From a virus: a DNA stretch of 21,227 bases. The notes under the pieces were generated by a model. It worked only from the letters and a program-made list of their open reading frames with translations. It ran no database searches and had not been told where the DNA came from. Positions 1 through 4,476 of the stretch are shown here, piece after piece. Position 1 is the stretch's first letter; each line of letters begins with the position of its first letter. The DNA is taken from IMG/VR virus record IMGVR_UViG_3300046007_004022, positions 1-21,227 of that record. One strand, 5' to 3'. The position numbers were made by a program, and so were the translations under genes.

Positions 1-1
1 G

Positions 2-199
2 ACAAGAATCGTTCAGCCAGCGCTGTTTCATGCGCTGAAAGAAGCCGGGTGGATTGACAAGGGGCTATGCAGCTCGCCTGAATACAAATCCAAGCGGCAC
101 ATATTCGTGCGGCCTGACCTAGCGGCGTTGCCTAAGGCTAAGCTACGCAACATGGTCGAACCGGATTGGAAAGATAATGTCGTCGCACTTAAAAATTAA
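2..199 (+). CDS. C-terminal fragment of a probable phage replication protein
   Basis: This reading frame is open from the left edge and ends at a TAA, leaving 65 residues of a longer protein whose start lies outside the window. The visible part has a compact, basic helix-rich segment (FHALKEAGWIDKG near residues 9-21) followed by KSKRHIFVRPDL. From memory this resembles the C-terminal tail of VapE or DUF5906-type phage primase-helicases, where a small winged-helix-like end follows the ATPase. No ATPase motif remains in the window to prove that. The next gene starts inside its last codons, so the two are translationally coupled. The coding call is fairly secure; the functional name is an inference. 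Confidence 0.6.
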   Translation, partial: TRIVQPALFHALKEAGWIDKGLCSSPEYKSKRHIFVRPDLAALPKAKLRNMVEPDWKDNVVALKN

Positions 200-371
200 T
201 ATCCTGAACGTCTTGGCGAATTTGACCGATCAGCTTGATCTTTACCTTGACTGGGCGGCGACTCCGGGGGACGATGAGTGTCCGCCGGAGATCGTCGAGG
301 GGCTATGTCAGGCCCATGAGACGGCCCGCGAGTTGCTGGAGGGTCTTGGCCATGGTCAGTCTCGTTCGTGA
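177..371 (+). CDS. Small acidic hypothetical protein
   Basis: This gene encodes 64 residues, starting inside the end of the preceding gene (23 bp overlap), with a GGAAAG ribosome site a few bases before the ATG. The protein is acidic and looks helical (NVLANLTDQLDLYLDW, then EIVEGLCQAHETARELLEG). I do not recognise a family. It is the last rightward gene of the left block, and its 3' end overlaps by 16 bp the end of the leftward gene at 356-604, so transcription converges here. The acidic, amphipathic make-up and the coupling support a real gene. Confidence 0.55.
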   Translation: MSSHLKINILNVLANLTDQLDLYLDWAATPGDDECPPEIVEGLCQAHETARELLEGLGHGQSRS

Positions 372-604
372 TTGGTTGGTTGCCGTCTGTGCATTGCTGC
401 TAGAATACGGACCCGGCGGTTTTCGTCCTGCACCTCGTCTAGCGCCCATTCGAGTGCGTTCCGTAGACGGGTGCTCTCATCGACGGCCGCCGCTATAGTC
501 CATTGGGCGCGTTGCCTGGCCTCGGAATACCCGGCCATATAAGCGTCATTCACATCCTTTTCGGTGATGGGGGTGCCATCTCTCTTGTGCGTTTTGCCGG
601 GCAT
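356..604 (-). CDS. Hypothetical protein, 82 residues
   Basis: This is the last gene of the leftward operon. It begins with a charged, turn-rich stretch (MPGKTHKRDGTPITEKDVND) and continues as a long amphipathic helix with many Arg, Glu and Ala residues (AYMAGYSEARQRAQ and LRNALEWALDEVQDE). An AGAGGA site lies about 9 bases before the ATG. Its start overlaps the end of the AP2-like gene by 59 bp in another frame. No family is recognised. A helical, possibly coiled-coil role is the most that can be said. It lies beyond the terminator at 797-822, so it depends on readthrough or on a promoter I could not find. Confidence 0.55.
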   Translation of the reverse strand: MPGKTHKRDGTPITEKDVNDAYMAGYSEARQRAQWTIAAAVDESTRLRNALEWALDEVQDENRRVRILAAMHRRQPTNHERD

Positions 605-734
605 TTATGGCGTCCTCTTTAGTAGAGAAAGTCCCCAAGTGAATGGCTTTCTTGTTTAATCTTAAATATGCTTTCCAGCAATGGTCGCCTATGCCGCTCG
701 GCATGGCGTATATGTATGGCGACCAGAACGCCAT
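546..734 (-). CDS. Stand-alone AP2-like DNA-binding domain
   Basis: The gene encodes 62 residues. Residues 20-54 match the second half of an AP2/ERF-type domain as found behind phage HNH nucleases: W-K-A-Y-L-R-L, then IHLGTFSTKEDAINARQNAQ. It aligns directly with the AP2 part of the HNH protein at 4430-4912 in this window (WRARISL, then IFLGQFKNREDALAARKAAE). AP2 domains in phage endonucleases help bind the DNA target. Here no HNH catalytic part is present: an in-frame TAG lies just upstream of the start, and the first 19 residues are unlike a normal AP2 beginning. It may be a remnant of an HNH-AP2 gene or a small DNA-binding protein in its own right. Confidence 0.6.
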   Translation of the reverse strand: MAFWSPYIYAMPSGIGDHCWKAYLRLNKKAIHLGTFSTKEDAINARQNAQERWHPHHRKGCE

Positions 735-796
735 GCGCCGGGCGCTCTACCCTTATTTGATGGATTTGGGCTGGGCCGTAGGCGCGTCGCAGTATT

Positions 797-822
797 AAAA
801 GAAAACCCCGCCGAAGCGGGGC
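797..822 (-). terminator. Rho-independent terminator for the leftward operon
   Basis: On the - strand, a GCGGGG/CCCCGC-type stem of 6 bp (806-811 pairing with 816-821) closes a 4-base loop and is followed by the T-rich tract TTTTCTTTT (797-805). It sits just after the 66-residue gene at 868-1068. The two leftward genes further on (AP2-like and 82-residue) are therefore downstream of it. Confidence 0.85.
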
Positions 823-867
823 TAAGTTACCATTGGGAGGAAACGACACAATCGTGTCAAAGCCTTT

Positions 868-1068
868 TTAGCAGACGCCTTGCCCCATGTAAAGCAGGTC
901 AAGCCGGCGCACGATCTCCATTTCAGTAAAGACCGGGCTTTCCTGCGCCCACGGCTCCACGGTGCGCCAGAACGCCCACAAGGGCGGATTGACCTGATAG
1001 GCCGGCACGTCACGCGGCAGGTCAGGTATTACGGCCTGTATGGCCTGATATTGCTCCTCGAACGTCAT
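868..1068 (-). CDS. Hypothetical protein, 66 residues
   Basis: The protein has a sensible composition: an amphipathic N-terminus (MTFEEQYQAIQAVIPDLP), an aromatic and proline-rich middle (AYQVNPPLWAFWRTVEPWAQ) and a helical end (EMEIVRRLDLLYMGQG). I chose the ATG at 1068 rather than the GTG one codon upstream, because that ATG overlaps the stop of the preceding tiny gene as TGATG, a typical coupling. A GGGGA site lies just upstream. No family is recognised. It is the last gene before the terminator. Confidence 0.6.
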   Translation of the reverse strand: MTFEEQYQAIQAVIPDLPRDVPAYQVNPPLWAFWRTVEPWAQESPVFTEMEIVRRLDLLYMGQGVC

Positions 1069-1136
1069 CACTTGATCCCCAACACTATCTCGATCATCAC
1101 CGCCAGTAAGATTGCCATTGCTTCACCGATTTTCAT
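1068..1136 (-). CDS. Tiny hydrophobic peptide, probable membrane protein
   Basis: A 22-residue reading frame fills the gap between the DnaA-like gene and the 66-residue gene. It begins MKIGEAMAILL and runs as one hydrophobic stretch to IVLGIK, which could span or dip into a membrane, with Lys at both ends. The ATG lies within the last codons of the DnaA-like gene, preceded by GGGA, and the TGA overlaps the next ATG as TGATG. The exact fit into the coupled operon is the main support. A frame this short can arise by chance, and no homologue is known to me. Confidence 0.35.
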   Translation of the reverse strand: MKIGEAMAILLAVMIEIVLGIK

Positions 1137-1368
1137 AGCGTTTGATCCCGTGCATTATGGTGGTATGGTCGCGCCCGCCTAACACTTGGCCGATGAGCTG
1201 GAGCGGCGCGTTTAGCTCGTGCCTGGCGCGCCACATGATCTCGAACCGTGGCCAGATGACCCCCTTGCGCCGATTGTGCCCGATTAGGTGTTCGGTGGGT
1301 ATGTTATGATTCCGGGCTGTTTCCTCGATCAGCTCCCGAATCTCCTCGATCATCTCTTGCTTTCGCAT
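1123..1368 (-). CDS. Stand-alone DnaA domain IV (DnaA-box-binding) protein
   Basis: This 81-residue protein corresponds to the C-terminal DNA-binding domain of the initiator DnaA. The segment from WPRFEIMWRARHELN (39-53) through LQLIGQVLGGRDHTTIMHGI (56-75) matches the domain IV pattern. It keeps the signature GGRDHTT (64-70), whose Asp-His-Thr contacts the DnaA box in the bacterial protein. The AAA+ ATPase domain and the N-terminal DnaB-contact domain are absent, so it should bind DnaA boxes without forming the ATP-driven initiator filament. It may modulate replication, compete with host DnaA or regulate transcription. The operon promoter near 3460 carries an exact DnaA-box sequence, which makes autoregulation plausible. 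The assignment is confident; the role is inference. Confidence 0.88.
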   Translation of the reverse strand: MRKQEMIEEIRELIEETARNHNIPTEHLIGHNRRKGVIWPRFEIMWRARHELNAPLQLIGQVLGGRDHTTIMHGIKRYENR

Positions 1369-1552
1369 GTTTCAGACTCTTGAACATGAAGTTAAGGGCG
1401 TGCGCCGCCGTGACAACAGAACGCTCGTCAGCATAGGGCGCATGGATTCTCATTATGAGGGAGCCATCGCGCCTGTGCAGCGATAGCCCCTCCCCGACAC
1501 GCCAGCGGGTTGTGACCCCGCCGGGCTCGGTATCAAGGTCAAGCCGGAGCAT
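1304..1552 (-). CDS. Hypothetical protein, 82 residues
   Basis: The N-terminal two thirds look like a small beta-rich fold (TTRWRVGEGLSLHRRDGSLI, then MRIHAPYADE) followed by a helix (VVTAAHALNFMFKSLKHAK). The last 15 or so residues are Asp/Gly/Arg-rich and overlap the start of the DnaA-like gene by 65 bp. Its ATG lies 14 bp inside the end of the preceding 50-residue gene. No family is recognised. The alternating hydrophobic pattern and the coupling argue that it is real. Confidence 0.55.
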   Translation of the reverse strand: MLRLDLDTEPGGVTTRWRVGEGLSLHRRDGSLIMRIHAPYADERSVVTAAHALNFMFKSLKHAKARDDRGDSGADRGNSPES

Positions 1553-1691
1553 GACCGCGCTTCTCCAGCTCGTTCTGGATGATCTTGGCGCGGTAATCGT
1601 CCTGCTCTGTTTCTAGCAGGATGTTAAGCGCTTCGTCTGACAGCCAATGTAAGAGCTGGCTAAATTCAAAATAGTCCTTCATACGTGACAT
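1539..1691 (-). CDS. Small helical protein, 50 residues
   Basis: A short frame encodes a strongly helical, charged peptide: MSRMKDYFEFSQLLHWLSDE, then LNILLETEQDDYRAKIIQNE and LEKRGHAPA. Its ATG shares one base with the stop of the membrane peptide gene upstream (TAATG), and its end overlaps the next gene by 14 bp. The composition is typical of a folded helical hairpin. No family is recognised. Confidence 0.6.
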   Translation of the reverse strand: MSRMKDYFEFSQLLHWLSDEALNILLETEQDDYRAKIIQNELEKRGHAPA

Positions 1692-1786
1692 TATAGGCCC
1701 CCCAGTAGATATGTTACGAATAGGGCGAGCGCGGGTATTGCCAGCGCTGCGCCGATAGCAAAGGCGATTAGGTCAGTTTTGTTCAT
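1691..1786 (-). CDS. Single-span membrane peptide, 31 residues
   Basis: The peptide starts MNKTDL and then runs through about 24 hydrophobic residues (IAFAIGAALAIPALALFV and TYLLGGL), so it is a single transmembrane segment with a short polar N-terminus. Its ATG lies 14 bp inside the end of the 99-residue gene upstream, and its TAA overlaps the following ATG by one base. Both junctions point to translational coupling within the leftward operon. A stretch of this length is unlikely to be so uniformly hydrophobic by chance, but no function is known to me. Confidence 0.6.
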   Translation of the reverse strand: MNKTDLIAFAIGAALAIPALALFVTYLLGGL

Positions 1787-2072
1787 TATGATCGGCCACG
1801 CAAGCAGCGTACACGTCGCGGCTGGCGCATAGGATGGACTCGACCTGTCTAAAGAGAGGGTCGGTCTGCTCTATGCAGCGGTCAGGCTCTCTAGCCTTGT
1901 CGGCGCTGATCGTCAGATGCTCCAGCTCTATGTCGTATGGGCCGGCGTCGTCGCCGGTGTCGCGGTCGCGGCCTTCCCATTTGTAGGTGATGGTCGCAAC
2001 GCCATAGGCGTATATCGCCATCCCCGGCCACGGCTGGAATTCATCCAACTCATATTCGATATGGTATGTCAT
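1773..2072 (-). CDS. Hypothetical protein, 99 residues
   Basis: The ATG at 2072 overlaps the stop of the preceding gene as ATGA and has a GGAG site 6 bases upstream, so it is preferred over the in-frame ATG at 2084. The protein is acidic and beta-rich at the start (MTYHIEYELDEFQPWPGM, AIYAYGVATITYKWEGRDRD), followed by YDIELEHLTIS and a helical C-terminus with two cysteines in the ILCASRDVYAAC segment. It has the feel of a small globular phage early protein. No family is recognised. Confidence 0.65.
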   Translation of the reverse strand: MTYHIEYELDEFQPWPGMAIYAYGVATITYKWEGRDRDTGDDAGPYDIELEHLTISADKAREPDRCIEQTDPLFRQVESILCASRDVYAACVADHNEQN

Positions 2073-2230
2073 GGGTTGCTCCAAACGTTTGTCCAGTATT
2101 CCTCCGCCGCATTGGTATGGGCGTCCTGTAGGGTCTTATAGGCCAAATCTAATACTGGCGGCCGCTCCACTGTGGAGAGGTGATCTAGCAGCGCTTCTAG
2201 CGCTTGTATCTCGATTTGAATCTCTAGCAT
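2069..2230 (-). CDS. Small helical protein, 53 residues
   Basis: The sequence is an amphipathic helix (MLEIQIEIQALEALLDHLST), a short loop with ERPPV, and a second helix (LAYKTLQDAHTNAAEEYW) ending in VWSNP, so it probably folds as a helical hairpin. A well-placed AGGAAA lies before the ATG, overlapping the stop of the upstream gene, and the TGA overlaps the next ATG. No family is recognised. Confidence 0.6.
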   Translation of the reverse strand: MLEIQIEIQALEALLDHLSTVERPPVLDLAYKTLQDAHTNAAEEYWTNVWSNP

Positions 2231-2240
2231 GGTCGTTTCC

Positions 2241-2379
2241 TCAAAATGGCATGTCGTATTGCTCGCCGTTTTCCTGCAGCGTTTTAAGCCGGCGAATCTC
2301 CCGCTCTAACACGTCAACGGCTACGTCGTTTTCGTCCCACACGGCGCCGGAAAGGGCCGGCTTGCTCTGATATTACCAT
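2241..2379 (-). CDS. Small gene that needs two frames (possible +1 frameshift)
   Basis: A good ribosome site (AGGGAG) and ATG at 2377-2379 open a frame of only 21 residues (MVISEQAGPF, then an Arg-rich tail to the stop at 2314). In the +1 frame, a convincing peptide continues to 2241: VWDENDVAVDVLEREIRRLK and TLQENGEQYDMPF, whose TGA sits right at the ribosome site of the next gene. The good start and the good body are in different frames, joined near GGCCCTTTCC. Either this is a programmed or sequencing frameshift giving about 45 residues, or the body starts at the GTG at 2342, which lacks a ribosome site. Confidence 0.4.
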
Positions 2380-2395
2380 TGCTTTTCTCCCTAGG

Positions 2396-3166
2396 TTAAG
2401 CGGCTTTGCCGACACGAAAGCCGTGTAGATTGATGACGATATCTTTGGCGCTTTTGCTTGTATTGCCAGCGCACAAGCCGCAACGGTCGCATGATGTGCG
2501 CGAGCCGTTTTCCGTAGCGGCTGGACAGCCGATTTCAGTCGTCGTTTTAGTCTCGGCCGCGCGTTTGGCCCTAAACGTACGCCAGCCGCAAGCGCTCGCC
2601 AATAGCTGGTCGCTTTCTGTCTCGCATGACGCCATGCATAGCAGCGCAAACGCTTGGAAACGTGGGTCACGCCATTGGTGCGAATAGCCCGTGATTTTAG
2701 CAGCGCGCAGGGTCGCGGCGCGCCAGATTTGAAATGGTGCGGCCGCGGGATCGCCATACGTTCCCAAACGAAACGCGCGGCCGGCGAACAATTCCGGTAG
2801 AATCGCCGGATCATAATCAACGCCCGGCTTGGCGTATCGGCCACGCTCATATGCGCCGTAGACGCTGGCGACTGATTTCGCCACGTCGACATAACATTTG
2901 CCGCCCTTAAACGGCCGTTGCGGGCAATCGCCGCAGACGCTTTCGTCTTGGCCGGTTTTCAGCGCGCGGTATGGGTTAACATCGGCGCGGATGATAAACG
3001 TCTGTACCATAGCGCCAGTCTTAGCGTTAGCGCTCGCCGTCTCGATCCGGCTAGCTATAACGACGACTGGCGCGCCATCGATTGCGCTCGGCCCCTCATA
3101 CAGGATCACGCCGGTAAACCGATTGCGCTTGATTGATTTGAGCAGGTCGTTTGCGTTGTCGATCAT
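2396..3166 (-). CDS. Cysteine-rich conserved phage protein (DUF7227-like)
   Basis: The 256-residue protein belongs, as I remember it, to a widespread phage family of unknown function. Visible hallmarks are C78-x2-C81-P with C91 (VCGDCPQRP, then CYV), RLGTYGDPAA (133-142), GYSHQWRDP (160-168), MASCETESDQ followed by GWRTFR (178-199), and a terminal C226-x2-C229-x2-C232 with His248. The cysteine groups suggest bound zinc or an iron-sulfur cluster. The C-terminal C-x2-C-x2-C-x15-H pattern is loosely reminiscent of the zinc site of tRNA-guanine transglycosylase-like DNA-modifying enzymes, but no 7-deazaguanine synthesis genes are in the window, so this is speculation. A strong AGAGAGGAAG ribosome site precedes the ATG. 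Confidence 0.8.
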   Translation of the reverse strand: MIDNANDLLKSIKRNRFTGVILYEGPSAIDGAPVVVIASRIETASANAKTGAMVQTFIIRADVNPYRALKTGQDESVCGDCPQRPFKGGKCYVDVAKSVASVYGAYERGRYAKPGVDYDPAILPELFAGRAFRLGTYGDPAAAPFQIWRAATLRAAKITGYSHQWRDPRFQAFALLCMASCETESDQLLASACGWRTFRAKRAAETKTTTEIGCPAATENGSRTSCDRCGLCAGNTSKSAKDIVINLHGFRVGKAA

Positions 3167-3185
3167 CTTACTTCCTCTCTTATTG

Positions 3186-3194
3186 TGTGGATAT
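3186..3194 (-). promoter_or_regulatory. Near-consensus DnaA-box sequence upstream of the 256-residue gene
   Basis: On the - strand this reads ATATCCACA, one mismatch from the DnaA box TTATCCACA. It sits about 20 bases before the ATG at 3166. It is part of a 15-base exact repeat (TGTGGATATGTTACG on the + strand) that recurs at 3431-3445. It may bind the phage DnaA-like protein or host DnaA. Confidence 0.4.
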
Positions 3195-3204
3195 GTTACG
3201 ATAA

Positions 3205-3226
3205 GGCGCGCCGGTTAAGGCGCGCC
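3205..3226. repeat. GC-rich inverted repeat, possible hairpin or weak terminator
   Basis: Two GGCGCGCC palindromes (3205-3212 and 3219-3226) flank a 6-base spacer and can pair as an 8-bp stem. It lies between the 57-residue gene and the 256-residue gene. On the - strand it is followed by TTATCG rather than a T-run, so termination would be weak. It could modulate the ratio of the two genes. Confidence 0.45.
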
Positions 3227-3233
3227 GTTAGTG

Positions 3234-3407
3234 TTAAGCCGCTGCTATCTTGCGCGCCAGTTGGACGATGGCCGCGCGCTCGCTGTCGACTAGCATCGCG
3301 AAGGGGTGCTTGCGATCATACGCGACGACGGCGCGCGCGGCTTTGACCAGAGCGTCGCGGTTCCCGGCGCGGTAGGCGGTTTTTAAAGCGGTGATTTTCT
3401 TTTCCAT
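3234..3407 (-). CDS. Small basic protein, first gene of the leftward operon
   Basis: A 57-residue frame begins MEKKITALKTAYRAGNRDAL and continues as an Ala/Arg/Val-rich helical protein (VKAARAVVAYDRKH, then SERAAIVQLARKIAAA). AGGAAA lies just before the ATG, and the promoter at 3445-3472 is immediately upstream, so this is the leader gene. It is strongly basic and all-helical, which could suit nucleic-acid binding, but no family is recognised. Confidence 0.65.
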   Translation of the reverse strand: MEKKITALKTAYRAGNRDALVKAARAVVAYDRKHPFAMLVDSERAAIVQLARKIAAA

Positions 3408-3430
3408 GTCGTTTCCTTTCTTGTATCCAT

Positions 3431-3439
3431 TGTGGATAT
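3431..3439 (-). promoter_or_regulatory. Near-consensus DnaA-box sequence at the expected transcription start
   Basis: On the - strand this reads ATATCCACA, one mismatch from TTATCCACA. It starts 5 bases after the -10 element, where transcription should start. It has the same orientation as the exact box at 3458-3466 and lies 27 bp from it. It belongs to the 15-base repeat shared with 3186-3200. Confidence 0.45.
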
Positions 3440-3444
3440 GTTAC

Positions 3445-3472
3445 GTTATAGGCCTTTTGTGGATAATGTCAA
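3445..3472 (-). promoter_or_regulatory. Sigma70-type promoter of the leftward operon
   Basis: On the - strand there is a perfect -35 hexamer TTGACA (3467-3472), a 16-base spacer, and a -10 hexamer TATAAC (3445-3450) with five of six consensus bases. It points at the gene starting at 3407 and probably drives the whole operon. The spacer begins with an exact DnaA box. Confidence 0.75.
3458..3466 (-). promoter_or_regulatory. Exact DnaA-box sequence inside the promoter spacer
   Basis: The - strand reads TTATCCACA, identical to the high-affinity Escherichia coli DnaA box. It directly abuts the -35 hexamer and ends 7 bases before the -10. A DnaA-type protein bound here would be expected to exclude RNA polymerase. 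Confidence 0.65.
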
Positions 3473-3966
3473 GGATTATTTTACGAAAAGGCGAAAATAG
3501 TTGCGGATCGTCGTAGGATCGTCGGACAACATGGCGTTGAATGCGAGGCGCTGCTTGAAAACGTCATATCGTCATGAGAGTTGTTATAGGGAGTTTTAGA
3601 ATAAATGTAAACATAATAGTATAGCAACCTGCAAAAGTTTTCAGCGACCTGAAACGTCATGGCAATCCGACGATCCGACGTTTTTTGTCCCGCGCCGTCC
3701 AGGCGCAAACACTCTGCATGAACCTGCGTCGTCATGACGATCCGACGTTTTGCTGGCGCGTGTTCGAACCTTCCAAGTGCATGACGATCCGACGTTTGAT
3801 TGTCAACTTAATGTGATGCTTTAAGTATACATTCATTGAGCTGATCGGGGTCGATCCAGGTCGAAACGGGAGGGGGGCTGGGCCGAGGGATCTCCTTTAA
3901 GAAATACGCAGGGGTCACAGCAAAAATTTATTTTTATTTTTTGATAGCACCGTGATAAAAGACTTT
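3473..3966. other. Non-coding divergent control region
   Basis: No convincing gene lies between the leftward promoter and the first rightward gene. The region is richer in A and T than its neighbours and holds the repeat cluster described separately. It also has an AT-rich stretch around 3796-3832 where TTGTCA and TTTAAGTATAC could form a weak rightward promoter, though the spacing is poor. A run of A and T lies at 3924-3945 just before the small terminase gene. I see no tRNA and no strong terminator. It is the natural place for a replication origin, operators and the rightward promoter. Confidence 0.55.
3505..3797. repeat. Iteron-like repeat cluster with GACGATCC core
   Basis: GACGATCCGACGTTT occurs exactly three times on the + strand, at 3669-3683, 3736-3750 and 3783-3797. 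The last two share the longer CATGACGATCCGACGTTT. Two inverted copies of the core (GGATCGTC) lie 11 bp apart at 3505-3512 and 3516-3523. Related CGTCAT words recur near 3561-3576 and 3655-3660. A perfect 12-bp palindrome TCGTCATGACGA sits at 3729-3740. AAACGTC at 3652-3658 can pair with GACGTTT at 3677-3683. Repeated sites in both orientations in a divergent gap suggest protein-binding iterons or operators. Confidence 0.6.
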
Positions 3967-4476
3967 ATGACATTCGAGTCTCTTCCATACGAGCCGCGCA
4001 AGATCGAAGCCACAGAGGCGGTGCTTGAGCGCATCTATCTCGCAGCCAAGAAAGGGCTGAAGGGCGACACGCTCGCCTACGCCGCAGGCATGACGCCGAC
4101 CGAGTATCGGCGGCTGGTGCAGTTCGACCCCATCGCGGAGTATGCCGAACAGAAGGGCCGCGCAGAAGGCGAAGCCGAAATGTCCGAAGTGCTGCACAAC
4201 GCCGCCCGAAGCGGTGACACCAAAGCGGCGCTGGATATCTTAAAACACGTACATCATTGGACAGCACCTCAATCTGTCCAGATTCAAGTCGAACAAAAAA
4301 TCAGCATTATCGCCGCACTTGAAGAAGCGCAGGCTCGCGTCGTCGAAGGATATGTGTTAGATAATGCAGAGGCCGCCGACGCAGCAACGTCGAACGGCCC
4401 CCTAACTAACCGTTACACGGACGGCAGCTATGACGATTCTTACGCAAGACATCCTGAAAAGTCTACTGAGATATGA
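3967..4476 (+). CDS. Terminase small subunit
   Basis: The product should bind the packaging site of the phage genome and recruit the large subunit. It has an N-terminal helix-turn-helix-like part (VLERIYLAAKKGLKGDTLAY, then AAGMTPTEYRRL), a central helical part (SEVLHNAARSGDTKAALDIL) that fits the oligomerisation region of these proteins, and VQIQVEQKISIIAALEEAQA further on. The position before the large subunit supports the call. I chose the ATG at 3967; a GTG at 3952 would add five residues, and neither has a strong ribosome site. The final 25 or so residues look low in order and overlap the inserted HNH gene by 47 bp, so the original C-terminus may have been changed by that insertion. Confidence 0.75.
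   Translation: MTFESLPYEPRKIEATEAVLERIYLAAKKGLKGDTLAYAAGMTPTEYRRLVQFDPIAEYAEQKGRAEGEAEMSEVLHNAARSGDTKAALDILKHVHHWTAPQSVQIQVEQKISIIAALEEAQARVVEGYVLDNAEAADAATSNGPLTNRYTDGSYDDSYARHPEKSTEI

Noticed and set aside
643-798. A 51-residue + strand frame (MAFLFNLKYAFQQ, ending WAVGASQY) opposite the AP2-like gene
   Set aside because: It looks protein-like but has no ribosome site, is antisense to the AP2 match, which is stronger, and would be a lone rightward gene inside a leftward operon.
2314-2892. A 192-residue - strand frame overlapping the cysteine-rich gene
   Set aside because: It is out of frame with the conserved motifs and very rich in Arg and Ala; only its last 21 codons, which have their own ribosome site, were considered.
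3481-3735. An 84-residue - strand frame across the repeat region
   Set aside because: Composition is unlike a folded protein, it has no ribosome site, and it spans the iteron-like repeats; better explained as non-coding.
3796-3832. Rightward promoter for the terminase genes (TTGTCA with TATACA or TTTAAG)
   Set aside because: Spacing is 20 bases or the -10 match is poor, so I mention it only within the control region.
3400-3966. Possible CRISPR array, because short repeats recur in this gap
   Set aside because: Repeat copies are few, unevenly spaced (67 and 47 bp), partly inverted, and there are no cas genes; iterons or operators fit better.
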